Positions 17,115 through 25,987 of a stretch of 37,053 nt of DNA are shown one piece after another. The notes under the pieces were generated by a model that saw only the letters and a program-made list of their open reading frames with translations, searched no databases and was not told the origin of the DNA. The translations under genes and the position numbers were made by a program. The DNA is from Leptospira perolatii (GTDB lineage Bacteria; Spirochaetota; Leptospiria; Leptospirales; Leptospiraceae), in assembly GCF_002811875.1 (NCBI RefSeq), contig NZ_NPDZ01000018.1, positions 1 through 37,053 of the forward strand, written 5' to 3'. Every line of letters begins with the position of its first letter. Position 1 is the first letter of the stretch.

Positions 17115-19154
17115 TTACTGAAAATCGGGATTTTGTCTCAGTTTTTTCATCTCTTTCCTAAAAACTTCGTATGGATCCTCATCTTGTTTGGCGCTCGCTG
17201 TCATAGTTTCGCTGTTTTTGTCATTTTTTTTATGACTAATGAACCAGGAATCGATATGCTTGGTTACTCTCTTCATTCGACTTAGGACCATTTCTTCTTC
17301 TGGATTTCTAATTTTGTTTTGTAGAGCCTCGGTCTTGTTCATTAACAACCGGTGGAGTTCCTTTGCTCTATATCTAAAAGAATCGTCGCCAGGATAGCAT
17401 AGAATCTGATCCGATTTTTCCTTGCCTCCATCCCAAGCGAGTCGAATGAATTTCTCTCTGTCTAGAATTTCACTGAATACTTCTGCAGAAAATTGGGGCA
17501 AAAGATACTGAATGTCGGATACACTAGGCGGAGTTTGCTTTTTGAAATAGTAAGAATCCATTGTAGAAGAAATCGATGACCTTTCTTCCGCCATTCTGAT
17601 TCTTTCTTCGGATCGCAACTTTTCCTGGACCCGGGCTTGTTCTTGTTTTTTGGAATGTTCCTGGTTCTTAAATTTGAGTTGGTTCTGGGCAGATCGAATT
17701 TTCTCTTTTGCATTCTTAAAGAAAATGTCCTGAACAAATCGTGCAATTCCAATCAGCTCAAAAATAGAGTAATACCAAGGGAAATATTGTACATATCCTT
17801 TCCGCAAAACTTTACCGTAAGCTTTTACAAAGTCTGATTTTTGAAACACTGATTTAATTTGAGGCTCGTGAGATTCGATCAACTTTCTAATACACAGTAT
17901 TTTCCAAATCTCCGCATTAGAAGTTTGGCTCAGACTAAGAACAATTTGTCTTACACTGTCCGCATTCTTGTGCATAAAAGCATGCATTGTTGTATCGGAA
18001 GTCTCCCAGGACGCGTACGCGATATTAGAATCATCCATCAATAATCTGCGTACTTCTTCGGAAAAATTCCGAAATTCTTTTTCAGTAACAAACAAAACCT
18101 TACGATCCCAAGTGGAGTCGTTTGCGGATAATTTGCCCTTGATCTCTTGAAAGTGATCGTGTTCTCTTTGGCTGCTTCTTCGTTTTAGCTCTTTTTCTGC
18201 GATTTCGGAAAGAGTCCTCACTAGCATCGCGGATAAAGTTCCTCGAGGACCTGACTTGCTGTTCTCAAATCCGCTTGCATTAGAAAAAGCTTCAGCTCGT
18301 AATAATCTAAATCTCGCAGTTTCAGAATTTGCAGGATCAGAATAATAATGCTTTTCTAACAGAGCGATTCGTTGGAACTCCTCGGCTAATAGATGCTTTA
18401 ATTCCTTTTGACTTTTCTGTTGAATGAACTCATCAACAAATTCTAATATTTGAAGTGCTTCTTTGGGCCCCTTTAAAGGTAACAATCCAAAATTTGGAAC
18501 GTGCACTAATCTTCCTTGCTTGCGAAGATCATCTTCTAGTTCAAACAGAAAATCTTTTGCAAATTTCGGATCTAACGGGATTCGAAAAGCATCTCCCTCG
18601 AACGATTCCTTTAAGTACAAAAATAATTTCGGAAATGGGGATTTTCCTGAGATCCCTTTTTTCCAATCGGTTTCTAAATCTTCCCAAATTGCTCTCCGAT
18701 CAGGCTCTTGATGTAGATCTAGAAATTTGAGGATGTTTTTGATGGAAGCATCCAGCAGTTCTAAATAAATCCGACTTAAATCAAAAGACTCTCCTTCAGG
18801 AAAAGCTACAAAACAAGATTTCGACTGCGGAGGTTGCATCGGATCTTCAAACACAAAATATCCGAGTTGAAGAATCGTTCCATCTTCTAGCAATCTTTTG
18901 AGATGAAAATCCATCTCGATCGCGCTCAGCTCGCCGACTTCGGGAACTCTATGGTGTGCCTGAAATAGATTTTGTGAATGGACTTTTTTGTAGGATGTCG
19001 CGGCAGCTACCGCTTTGTACAAGGCGTGAGTCACCTTGTCATTCATGTAATAGCTTACTACCTCTTTGAGCTTCTTTACTTTTAAAAAGCTCGGAAGAGA
19101 CGTATTTGCAATGGTCGGCCCCGATGTTAAGGGCCTCTGCGTTTTCATATTCAT
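17115..19154 (-). CDS. Large hypothetical protein with central coiled coil, 679 aa
   Basis: I do not recognise a family. The protein is mostly alpha-helical and charged, without signal peptide. A Lys/Glu/Gln-rich coiled coil lies at about residues 475-527, just after an aromatic stretch (YVQYFPWYYSIFELIGIARF) that may touch a membrane. The rest is globular, with no catalytic motif that I could see. The frame is uninterrupted, and codon use looks like its neighbours, so the gene is real. Starts at ATG 19154 and ATG 19148 are both possible; neither has a clear ribosome site. It is divergent from gpmI across 165 bases that hold no convincing gene. Confidence 0.8.
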   Translation of the reverse strand: MNMKTQRPLTSGPTIANTSLPSFLKVKKLKEVVSYYMNDKVTHALYKAVAAATSYKKVHSQNLFQAHHRVPEVGELSAIEMDFHLKRLLEDGTILQLGYFVFEDPMQPPQSKSCFVAFPEGESFDLSRIYLELLDASIKNILKFLDLHQEPDRRAIWEDLETDWKKGISGKSPFPKLFLYLKESFEGDAFRIPLDPKFAKDFLFELEDDLRKQGRLVHVPNFGLLPLKGPKEALQILEFVDEFIQQKSQKELKHLLAEEFQRIALLEKHYYSDPANSETARFRLLRAEAFSNASGFENSKSGPRGTLSAMLVRTLSEIAEKELKRRSSQREHDHFQEIKGKLSANDSTWDRKVLFVTEKEFRNFSEEVRRLLMDDSNIAYASWETSDTTMHAFMHKNADSVRQIVLSLSQTSNAEIWKILCIRKLIESHEPQIKSVFQKSDFVKAYGKVLRKGYVQYFPWYYSIFELIGIARFVQDIFFKNAKEKIRSAQNQLKFKNQEHSKKQEQARVQEKLRSEERIRMAEERSSISSTMDSYYFKKQTPPSVSDIQYLLPQFSAEVFSEILDREKFIRLAWDGGKEKSDQILCYPGDDSFRYRAKELHRLLMNKTEALQNKIRNPEEEMVLSRMKRVTKHIDSWFISHKKNDKNSETMTASAKQDEDPYEVFRKEMKKLRQNPDFQ

Positions 19155-19319
19155 GACAAAACCGATCTTACTGAATCAATAGTCCAAAAGGCTTATAAAG
19201 CTGCTTTTCTGCTGCTTTACGTCCTTCTATTCATTTGCGACTTTCGCTTTCCATTCGGAGAAACAATCTTCACCGAATCCTCTTGACTCTTTAGATTCGC
19301 ATAAGTTCCTGGAAAGGGA

Positions 19320-20960
19320 ATGCACCTCAGGAAACAAACCCCTTTCAAGCCTCGAAAAGTACTCCTCGTAATTCTAGACGGGGTAGGTTATTCTCCCAAA
19401 GGCCCAGAGTTTGGCAACGCAGTTGCCGGAGCAAGACTACCTTTCTTATCCAAACTCTGGTCAAATTCGCCAACAATTCTTCTAAAAGCTCACGGCCGTT
19501 CGGTCGGTATGCCTTCGGATGAAGATATGGGAAATTCTGAGGTTGGTCACAATGTATTAGGTTGTGGTAGGATTTTTGACCAGGGGGCAAAACTCGTCAA
19601 CAATTCGATTGCAACTGGAGCTTTATTTCAAGGACAAGCATGGAAAGATGTAACAAACAACTGTAAGGCGAAAGGTTCCACCTTACACCTGCTAGGTTTA
19701 TTCTCCGATGGCAATGTGCACTCTCATATAGATCATACAAAAGCATTAATCGAAGGAGCTGTGCGCGAAGGACTAAAGAAAATTAGACTCCATATTCTGT
19801 TAGATGGACGAGACGTGCCTGAAAAGTCTGCACTAGATTATCTAATTCCCTTCGAAAACTGGCTAGAAGAACTTCGTCAGGCCGGAACGGATATCAGGGT
19901 GGCCTCCGGCGGAGGTAGAATGACAATCACCATGGATAGGTACGAGGCAGATTGGTCCATGGTCGAAAGAGGATGGAAGATTCATGTTTTGGGAGAAGGC
20001 AGGTCCTTTCCAAACGCAACAACGGCAATCCAAACATTTAGAAATGAAGATCCAAAAGTGATCGATCAGTATTTGCCGGGATTCGTAATTTATGAAAACG
20101 GAAATCCGGTTGGAAAGATTGTAGATGGCGACTCTGTGGTGTTTACCAACTTTCGAGGGGACAGAGCCATCGAAATTTCTCAAGCCTTGACACAGACAAA
20201 ATTCGATAAATTCAATCGAGGCACGCTTCCAAATATAGTATACGCAGGGATGATGCAATATGACGGCGATCTAAAACTTCCGGAAAGATATTTAGTATCT
20301 CCTCCAGCGATCGATCGAACATTGGGCGAGTACATGGCGAAAAGCGGAATTCTTCAGTATGCACTGTCTGAAACTCAAAAGTACGGACATGTGACTTTTT
20401 TTTGGAACGGAAATCGATCTGGTTATTTTGACCAATCCAAGGAAGAATTCAAGGAGATTCCTTCGGATGTAATCCCGTTCGACCAAAGTCCCGAAATGAA
20501 AGCAGAGCTGATTACTCAGGAACTGGAAAGGGCGCTCAGCCAGAATTCATACGATTTCTATAGAGTGAACTACGCGAACGGAGATATGGTTGGTCATACA
20601 GGAAATTATGCAGCTACTGTAAAAGCGATGGAGTTCTTAGATGCAAAAATGCAAAGACTCGCAAAGGTATGCGTAGATAATAAAATCATACTTATTGTAA
20701 CTGCTGATCACGGAAATGCGGATGAAATGTACCAGCTCGACAAGAAAGGGAATGTTGAGAAGGATAAAAATGGTCTTCCGGTCCCCAAAACGTCTCACAC
20801 TTTAAATCCGGTACCCTTCACAGTATTAGATCCAGTGGATTCGATCCGTCTGAAATCAAACGTGCAGGATGCCGGACTCGCGAATGTAGCTGCGACTATT
20901 TTAGACTTAATGGGATATGAAACACCGGAAGGATATCACGAATCCTTAATTGATCGTTGA
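19320..20960 (+). CDS. gpmI: 2,3-bisphosphoglycerate-independent phosphoglycerate mutase
   Basis: Interconverts 3- and 2-phosphoglycerate in glycolysis and gluconeogenesis through a phosphoserine and two manganese ions. Visible: the first metal motif [10 protein letters not shown] (Asp20), the nucleophile Ser73 in [52 protein letters not shown], and the C-terminal metal site [11 protein letters not shown] with THTLNP-like SHTLNPVPF. The length of 546 residues is slightly longer than usual. The ATG at 19320 follows GGAAAGGGA closely. It appears to be a single-gene unit, convergent with the TetR gene behind it. Confidence 0.96.
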   Translation: MHLRKQTPFKPRKVLLVILDGVGYSPKGPEFGNAVAGARLPFLSKLWSNSPTILLKAHGRSVGMPSDEDMGNSEVGHNVLGCGRIFDQGAKLVNNSIATGALFQGQAWKDVTNNCKAKGSTLHLLGLFSDGNVHSHIDHTKALIEGAVREGLKKIRLHILLDGRDVPEKSALDYLIPFENWLEELRQAGTDIRVASGGGRMTITMDRYEADWSMVERGWKIHVLGEGRSFPNATTAIQTFRNEDPKVIDQYLPGFVIYENGNPVGKIVDGDSVVFTNFRGDRAIEISQALTQTKFDKFNRGTLPNIVYAGMMQYDGDLKLPERYLVSPPAIDRTLGEYMAKSGILQYALSETQKYGHVTFFWNGNRSGYFDQSKEEFKEIPSDVIPFDQSPEMKAELITQELERALSQNSYDFYRVNYANGDMVGHTGNYAATVKAMEFLDAKMQRLAKVCVDNKIILIVTADHGNADEMYQLDKKGNVEKDKNGLPVPKTSHTLNPVPFTVLDPVDSIRLKSNVQDAGLANVAATILDLMGYETPEGYHESLIDR

Positions 20961-20975
20961 GCTTCCGAAAGAGTT

Positions 20976-21614
20976 CTAGACTAGGGCGATTCTTTTTTCC
21001 TCCTGGTAGAATCCTTTCCAAATTGCATCCGCCGTTCCTAGAAGTATATTTTCTTCCAGGGTTTGCTCTTTATGGAAATGAAATTTTACCAACCCCAAAA
21101 AAGCCCCGATCATAGCAGCGCCTATAGGCAAATCCTTACTTTCGGAATTGTTTTCGGATTGTAGAATCTGATTTAGGTTTTGACCTATTGTATAAAACAA
21201 TTTCTCGCTTTCAGCATCTAAGAATGGACAGTTTGCATACCTATCTATAAAAATAAATTCATTTGAACTCTCTTTAAAATAGACGGTTAGTTTCGACCAA
21301 AATAGGTGGAATCTCTTTTTTTGAATTCTCTCGCTATCCAAGTCCTTGATAACTCTATCTTCAAAATTTCGAATGCACCTGCGGAAGGATTCGTTAAACA
21401 AATCATTCTTATTTCGGAAATTTCTATAAATGCTTCCGACACCGAGTTTCGAATCGGTGGCTATGTCCGGGATATGAGTTTCAAAATATCCCCTGGTCGA
21501 AAACAATTTCAAAGCGGAACGCAGTATTCTTTCCCTTAAACTGATAAACGAATTCGCTGCGCCTCTACTAACTATGGCGAGATTTGATCCTGGGAAGATT
21601 TTTTCCTTTTTCAT
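20976..21614 (-). CDS. TetR family regulator, paralogue of the one at 22914
   Basis: 212 residues. The helix-turn-helix is clear (ILRSALKLFSTRGYFETHIP, IATDSKLGVGSIYRNFRNKN). The C-terminal half aligns by eye with the TetR at 22914: HLFWSKL / HFWRQM, FLDAESEKL / YLDERSRKL, GAFLGLVKF / GSFVGLVKL and DAIWKG / DVVWKG. The first 25 residues are extra, and no ribosome site supports the ATG at 21614, so the start may be later. It is separated from the SDR gene by a 364-base AT-rich gap containing the SDR terminator, so it is transcribed alone. Its ligand and target are unknown. Confidence 0.87.
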   Translation of the reverse strand: MKKEKIFPGSNLAIVSRGAANSFISLRERILRSALKLFSTRGYFETHIPDIATDSKLGVGSIYRNFRNKNDLFNESFRRCIRNFEDRVIKDLDSERIQKKRFHLFWSKLTVYFKESSNEFIFIDRYANCPFLDAESEKLFYTIGQNLNQILQSENNSESKDLPIGAAMIGAFLGLVKFHFHKEQTLEENILLGTADAIWKGFYQEEKRIALV

Positions 21615-21978
21615 AACGTAGGAATTTTTCCGAAAGAATCAACATGTCAACGCTGAATGAAAAATGTTGCCTTTAAGTGGCTTCCTTTTCATCTCCGAAT
21701 AGAACCACTTCATTCTGACAAAAGATAATTTATATTATTGTAATATATTTTATTACTTTCAAATAAATTCTCATTCCCATTACAAACTGTTTGGTACTCT
21801 TGTTTGCGCGTCGATTAATGTTCAAAAAATTTTATTCCGGATTTTGTAAAAGAAAAGGTACTTGGAAAATGTGAATGGAATAGAAGCCGGAAGATCCTCC
21901 GAAAAAGAAAGGACTCGATATGAGTCCTTTAGAATGCAATAAAATCTTTCCACTGCTACAAAAGGCCAAGATTTGAGT
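21615..21978. other. 364-base AT-rich intergenic region
   Basis: No coding frame could be supported. It holds the promoter side of the TetR gene and, near 21731-21747, an AT-only palindrome (TATATTA, TTG, TAATATA). The SDR terminator lies at 21908-21930. No copy of the palindrome found before the SDR gene was seen here. Confidence 0.5.
21908..21930 (-). terminator. Rho-independent terminator of the SDR gene
   Basis: AAAGGACTC (21908-21916), 5-base loop, GAGTCCTTT (21922-21930) form a perfect 9-base stem about 50 bases after the SDR stop. On the minus strand it is followed by CTTTTTC. Confidence 0.7.
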
Positions 21979-22773
21979 TTAAGGTTTGCTTACTCCGTAC
22001 GCAATTAATGCTGCCAATGGTCTCGGAGTGATTCGCATGGATTGAGCGACCAATTGATTAAGAAATCCTGGGATGGTGGATGGAGTTTTGCCCAGTTTGT
22101 CCAAGCATTTGTCCACGACGTCCTCCGGTTTGGACCAACCTGCAATCGCATTTGGTGAATGAACTCCTGCCCTTTCTTGGAAAGAAGTTTTAGTATATCC
22201 TGGAGAAAGTGAAATCACTTCCACACCGGTGCCTCTCAATTCCGCCCACAAAGCCTCACCGAACAGCAGATTAAATCCTTTGGTAGCTCCATATGTAGCA
22301 AAAAACGGAGTAGGTTGGTAGGCAGCGACACTTGCTAAAAATATGATTCCGCCTTTTTTTCTGGAAACCATATCCGGCAAAAATCGACTTGTAAGCGCTA
22401 CTGGCGCTCTGCAATTTACGTCGACCATTTCTGCTTCGCTGTAAGGAGCCAACTCATCAAACCTTCCATAGGTTCCAAAGCCTGCGTTATTTACGAGAAG
22501 ACCGATAGAAATACCTAGCCCCTTTACTTTTGCAAGAATCTGATCAGCAGAGTCTGCTTCCTTAAGATCCTGTACAAGCGTCTCTACTTTAACTCCGTAC
22601 TTTTTGCGGATTGCCTCTGCGACCATTTCCAACTCTGGTTTTCTGCGAGCGACTAGGACCAAATCCATTCCTTTGGCTCCTAAGCGATCTGCGAATGTTT
22701 CTCCTAAACCTGTAGAAGCTCCGGTGATCAGGGCGGCACCTCCGAATCGGTCCTGCCAGTTTTTCTGCTTCAT
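21979..22773 (-). CDS. Short-chain dehydrogenase/reductase (SDR)
   Basis: 264 residues of the classical SDR type: cofactor motif TGASTGLG (near residue 18), NNAGFGTYG, catalytic Ser in FLASVAAYQ and YGATK as the Tyr-x-x-x-Lys pair. The Arg pair in LVLVARRKPEL after strand two suggests NADP(H). The substrate is unknown; the family spans fatty-acyl, steroid and sugar reduction. The ATG at 22773 has AAAAGGAGG at ideal spacing, one of the best ribosome sites in the window. The promoter and a 30-bp palindrome lie directly upstream, behind the TetR gene, so this is the probable target of that repressor. A TTG at 22794 is rejected. Confidence 0.92.
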   Translation of the reverse strand: MKQKNWQDRFGGAALITGASTGLGETFADRLGAKGMDLVLVARRKPELEMVAEAIRKKYGVKVETLVQDLKEADSADQILAKVKGLGISIGLLVNNAGFGTYGRFDELAPYSEAEMVDVNCRAPVALTSRFLPDMVSRKKGGIIFLASVAAYQPTPFFATYGATKGFNLLFGEALWAELRGTGVEVISLSPGYTKTSFQERAGVHSPNAIAGWSKPEDVVDKCLDKLGKTPSTIPGFLNQLVAQSMRITPRPLAALIAYGVSKP

Positions 22774-22796
22774 TGAATCCTCCTTTTCAAGCAAGC

Positions 22797-22826
22797 AAAT
22801 TCGGAATGAATATTCATTCCGAATTT
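22797..22826. promoter_or_regulatory. Perfect 30-bp palindromic operator, Bm3R1-like core
   Basis: All 30 bases are self-complementary with no spacer (paired positions sum to 45623). The core CGGAATGAATATTCATTCCG differs only in its two central bases from the Bm3R1 operator as I remember it, CGGAATGAACGTTCATTCCG. It overlaps the last bases of the SDR -10 element and covers the expected transcription start, so bound repressor would block the SDR promoter. The adjacent TetR at 22914 has a Bm3R1-like DNA-binding domain. Confidence 0.85.
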
Positions 22827-22852
22827 ATATTCACGGGTCTTGGAAAGGTCAC
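22824..22852 (-). promoter_or_regulatory. Putative sigma-70 promoter of the SDR gene
   Basis: Read on the minus strand: GTGACC (22852-22847), exactly 17 bases, then TATAAA (22829-22824). Four of six and five of six bases match the consensus. The -10 overlaps the palindrome by three bases. Confidence 0.6.
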
Positions 22853-22913
22853 CCAGGAGGCAGGTTCCAACTTTTATCTCGACTTATGAAAATTTTAGAA
22901 TCGGAATTCTTTC

Positions 22914-23495
22914 TTATTCTGCGGAAATGCCCTTCCAGACCACATCGCCAGCCTGGAGTTGGACAGTATCTTCTAAAACTAGGAAGCCACCTTTGCAAAG
23001 TTTGACGAGTCCTACAAAGCTTCCATAGCAAAGTGAAAGCAGTTCTTTAGAACCTAAGGATGTGTGTATTTCCCTTTTAGCTCTTGCTTCTTCCAGGAAT
23101 TCGACAAGATAAGCAAGAGTGTCTTCGGTGAGCTTTCTGCTTCGTTCGTCTAGATAAGGAGCATGTGAATGCAATTCCAAAAATTCGAAGGCTTGAGGAT
23201 GTTTCTTGTAAAACTCACCCATTTGTCTCCAAAAGTGGAAGAATTTTTCCTTGGTACTTGCATGTTTTGGAAAGTTCTCTTTCAGGTTTTCTAGAAACTT
23301 CACTTTCCAGAAACGATAGAGCTCATTTACGAGTTCTTCTTTACTCTTAAAATATCTGTAAATCGTGCCTGCACCAATCCCAGCTTCTTTGGCAAGCTCT
23401 GGCATCGGCGTCGCCGAAAATCCTCTTTCGGTAAACAATCTAAGTGCAGATGTGAATATTCTTTCTTTTTTATCTTCCGGATCTCTTATAGACAT
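22914..23495 (-). CDS. TetR family repressor, Bm3R1-like
   Basis: 193 residues. The DNA-binding region (ALRLFTERGFSATPMPELAK, then EAGIGAGTIYRYFKSKEELV and NEL) closely follows Bm3R1 of Bacillus megaterium, a fatty-acid-responsive repressor of a P450 gene. The C-terminal half has HPQAFEFLELHSHAPYLDER and LCYGSFVGLVKL, the same pattern as that family. The ATG at 23495 has GGAAGG at good spacing; the ATG at 23507 has none. It starts about 20 bases behind murB, so it may be read from the murB transcript, while its likely target promoter (SDR) lies after it. The effector is likely hydrophobic, by family analogy. Confidence 0.9.
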   Translation of the reverse strand: MSIRDPEDKKERIFTSALRLFTERGFSATPMPELAKEAGIGAGTIYRYFKSKEELVNELYRFWKVKFLENLKENFPKHASTKEKFFHFWRQMGEFYKKHPQAFEFLELHSHAPYLDERSRKLTEDTLAYLVEFLEEARAKREIHTSLGSKELLSLCYGSFVGLVKLCKGGFLVLEDTVQLQAGDVVWKGISAE

Positions 23496-23515
23496 CGAAC
23501 CTTCCATTTTGGAAC

Positions 23516-24475
23516 TTACGGCACGCTTCCAAAATATTCTACCTCCCTTTCTAACAAAACTCCTGAGTCCTTTTTCACTTTTTCTTGCACCACTTCGACT
23601 AAATATGCTACATCTGACGCCTTTGCACCGCCAGTGTTTACGATAAAATTACAATGTTCGGGGGAAATTTGTGCTGAACCTTTATACAATCCTCGCAATC
23701 CAGATTTATCAATCAATTGCCAAGCTTTGATTTCCTTCTGTGATTCATCAAAGATTTTAGGGTTTTTGAACATGGAGCCCGCGCTCCTTTTATTCTTTGG
23801 TTGCGAGGAGTTCCTTCGATCACGCTTATCTTTCAGAGACTCTTCAATCTCTGACAAGGTTCCTTTGACCAATTTCATTTTGATCGAAAGTATAATGGAA
23901 TCTTTTCTTTCGAGAAACTCAGTGGTTCTGTAACCGTGCTTGATGTCAGCTGGTCCTAAACGAAAAATCTCCCCGTCTCTTAGGAACTCGACTTCGGTTA
24001 ATAAATCGAATAGTTCCCCACCATAACATCCAGCATTCTGTATCACCGCGCCTCCGGTCCATCCCGGTATCGTGCTTAAAAATTCTGCACCAGTGTATCC
24101 GAACAAAGATATTTGGCGAAAGACAGGCGTGGTGTTCGTCGCAGCTCCGATTTTAAATACCCCTTCCTCAAGTTCTACAAAGTGTTTAAACGCGCCTGAT
24201 AAGCGAACTACGACTAGATCATTAGGGTGATCAGAGATCAGAACATTTGTTCCGCCTCCCAAAATCTTCCAAGGTATTTCTAATTTTTGAAAAATTGCCA
24301 GTGTCTCCAAAATTTGCTCAGTGGATTCTGGCTCGGCAACAACTGGGCAGACCCCGCCGATTTTAAAAGAACAGTGAATGGATAAATCTACGTCTTCCTT
24401 AAACGGAAGCTTATGTAGCTGAAACTGTCGTTTTAGATCCAAGTATTGGTCTGTAGAAAGCGAGGTCACTTTCAT
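23516..24475 (-). CDS. murB: UDP-N-acetylenolpyruvoylglucosamine reductase
   Basis: FAD enzyme that reduces UDP-GlcNAc-enolpyruvate to UDP-MurNAc in peptidoglycan synthesis. Visible are the FAD motif [40 protein letters not shown], the catalytic serine in [11 protein letters not shown], and the C-terminal [20 protein letters not shown] with [10 protein letters not shown]. The length of 319 residues is typical of the shorter type. The ATG at 24475 has AGGAAAAG about ten bases upstream; an in-frame TTG at 24508 would add 11 residues and lies in a small hairpin (AGCCG / CGGCT). The TetR gene follows closely on the same strand; the link seems accidental rather than functional. Confidence 0.95.
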   Translation of the reverse strand: MKVTSLSTDQYLDLKRQFQLHKLPFKEDVDLSIHCSFKIGGVCPVVAEPESTEQILETLAIFQKLEIPWKILGGGTNVLISDHPNDLVVVRLSGAFKHFVELEEGVFKIGAATNTTPVFRQISLFGYTGAEFLSTIPGWTGGAVIQNAGCYGGELFDLLTEVEFLRDGEIFRLGPADIKHGYRTTEFLERKDSIILSIKMKLVKGTLSEIEESLKDKRDRRNSSQPKNKRSAGSMFKNPKIFDESQKEIKAWQLIDKSGLRGLYKGSAQISPEHCNFIVNTGGAKASDVAYLVEVVQEKVKKDSGVLLEREVEYFGSVP

Positions 24476-24582
24476 CACGAATTCTTTTCCTGCCAGTACG
24501 GGCAACAAAAAAGCCGGGGAGAAAAAAAACGGCTCATGCGTCGAGACTTACCGTCCGAACCTTGGTTTAGAGGCAAGTAAAC

Positions 24583-24708
24583 ATGTTTTATCTTTTACTA
24601 CAATCCGCTTACTTAGACTACGCTTCGGGCAGATCAGATCGTCAGACATATATCGATTCAGTGATCCGCTTGGCTTTGGACCAGGAAAAATTAGCCGGCT
24701 TGGTCTAA
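24583..24708 (+). CDS. Small protein, 41 aa, convergent with coaB
   Basis: Begins MFYLLLQSAYLDYASGRSDR and continues with QTYIDSVIRLALDQEKLAGL. AGAGG lies about eight bases before the ATG, and the stop sits two bases before the coaB stop. The amino-acid mix is protein-like (amphipathic helices, no low complexity), and codon use looks like the neighbours. It fills a 201-base gap that would otherwise be empty. No family recognised and no signal peptide or clear TM. The frame is short, so chance cannot be excluded. Confidence 0.55.
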   Translation: MFYLLLQSAYLDYASGRSDRQTYIDSVIRLALDQEKLAGLV

Positions 24709-24709
24709 A

Positions 24710-25393
24710 TCAGCGAGATACAGAACCCAAAGCACTTTCTCTCAAATAGCTAATCACCCTTGAAGCTACGGCCTCTTTCGTTTCAGGTCCATACTCCAAT
24801 TTAGTTCCGTCTTTTCCAAAGATAACCACGCTTGTAGTTAGATCGCCGAATCCCTTTTCCTGTCGGCTAACATAGTTTCCCACGATATAATCCAGATTCT
24901 TTCTTCTGAGTTTTTCCATTGCATAGTTGTGCAAGTCATCTGTTTCGGCGGAAAATCCTACGAGCAATACATCTTCGAATCTGTTTCTGGAAACGGTTTC
25001 GCTCACGGAACTTAGGATGTCTGGATTTTTGATCAGCTCTAAGGTAAGGATCTCAGCTCCTTCTTCTTTCTTTATTTTTGAATCATTGCTTTCCTTTGGA
25101 CGAAAATCTGCGGGAGCTGCTGCCATGATTAGCATGGTGTTCGATTGCATCTCGGAAAGCACTGCATCTCTCATTTCTAATGTTGTTTCTACCGAAATTA
25201 TTTTGGATCCGTTAGGCCTGGAATACTCTGGCTGAGTCAGCCCCCGTATATAGATCACGTTTGGAATCCATTGGAACGCAGCCTCTGCGATCGAATATCC
25301 CATTTTTCCCGAAGACGCATTCGAAATAAATCGAACTGGATCGATCCACTCTCTCGTGGGCCCGGAACTAACTATGATTTTTTGAATATTCAT
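24710..25393 (-). CDS. coaB: Phosphopantothenate-cysteine ligase (separate CoaB)
   Basis: Joins cysteine to 4'-phosphopantothenate using a nucleotide triphosphate, the second step of coenzyme A synthesis. Recognisable: SSGPTREWIDPVRFISNASS (the phosphate/dimer region), MAAAPADFRPK, ELIKNPDIL, LLVGFSAETDD and KNLDYIVGNYV. The length of 227 residues covers the ligase domain only. In most bacteria it is fused behind CoaC in one CoaBC chain; here coaC ends 21 bases upstream and this gene has its own ATG. Only a weak purine stretch precedes the ATG, so translation may depend on coaC. Confidence 0.92.
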   Translation of the reverse strand: MNIQKIIVSSGPTREWIDPVRFISNASSGKMGYSIAEAAFQWIPNVIYIRGLTQPEYSRPNGSKIISVETTLEMRDAVLSEMQSNTMLIMAAAPADFRPKESNDSKIKKEEGAEILTLELIKNPDILSSVSETVSRNRFEDVLLVGFSAETDDLHNYAMEKLRRKNLDYIVGNYVSRQEKGFGDLTTSVVIFGKDGTKLEYGPETKEAVASRVISYLRESALGSVSR

Positions 25394-25414
25394 TTTTTCT
25401 CAAGCTAGCGAAAC

Positions 25415-25951
25415 TTAAGTAACGCTTTTGTATGCTTTTATTATTTTGGCTTGTATCACCGCAACGTCGGCCAACTTTCCGTAACCTTCGTCTCCGCAAA
25501 CGACAACTCCTTCTTGAGGGTCTAGAATTTCGACTCCGTCTTTCTTTAAACGTTCCAGATTTCTCTGGGTCGCCGGATGTGTGTACATGTTCGGATTCAT
25601 TGCAGGTGCAACCAATATAGGACATTTCGAGGCAAGATAGGTAGAGGTTACTAAGTCGTCCGCAATTCCATTCGCCATTTTTGCGATGATATTCGCAGTA
25701 GCCGGAACGATCGCAAAAATAGCCGCACTATTCCTAGCGTCAATATGCGCCATTCCTTCTTCGTATTCGTCGATCCGAACTTTTTTTCCAGTAAGGGCCT
25801 CGAATGTGATCGGACCAATGAACTTAGTCGCGTGTTCCGTCATAATTACGGAAACCGGATAGCCGTCTTTTGTTAAATTTCTGACGAGTTCGCACGTTCT
25901 ATATGCAGCTATGCTGCCGGTAACAGCGATCAAAATATCCTTTGAACTCAT
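25415..25951 (-). CDS. coaC: Phosphopantothenoylcysteine decarboxylase (separate CoaC)
   Basis: FMN enzyme that decarboxylates phosphopantothenoylcysteine to phosphopantetheine, the step after CoaB. Flavoprotein motifs: [20 protein letters not shown] at the start, the active-site His in EGMAHIDAR, Asn in [10 protein letters not shown], and the catalytic Cys in [13 protein letters not shown]. The length of 178 residues is that of a stand-alone decarboxylase. The ATG at 25951 starts the domain directly; a TTG at 25969 would add six residues. No clear ribosome site. It is followed by coaB after 21 bases and preceded by the CNNM/CBS gene after 36, all on the minus strand. Confidence 0.93.
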   Translation of the reverse strand: MSSKDILIAVTGSIAAYRTCELVRNLTKDGYPVSVIMTEHATKFIGPITFEALTGKKVRIDEYEEGMAHIDARNSAAIFAIVPATANIIAKMANGIADDLVTSTYLASKCPILVAPAMNPNMYTHPATQRNLERLKKDGVEILDPQEGVVVCGDEGYGKLADVAVIQAKIIKAYKSVT

Positions 25952-25987
25952 GTGAACATGTTCGCCCAAAGCGCGAGCGGCTACAAC

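Noticed and set aside
19131..19289. Plus-strand open frame between the 679-aa gene and gpmI with a hydrophobic segment (AAFLLLYVLLFICDF)
   Set aside because: No ATG, GTG or TTG occurs in the frame and no ribosome site is present; it partly overlaps the start of the minus-strand gene.
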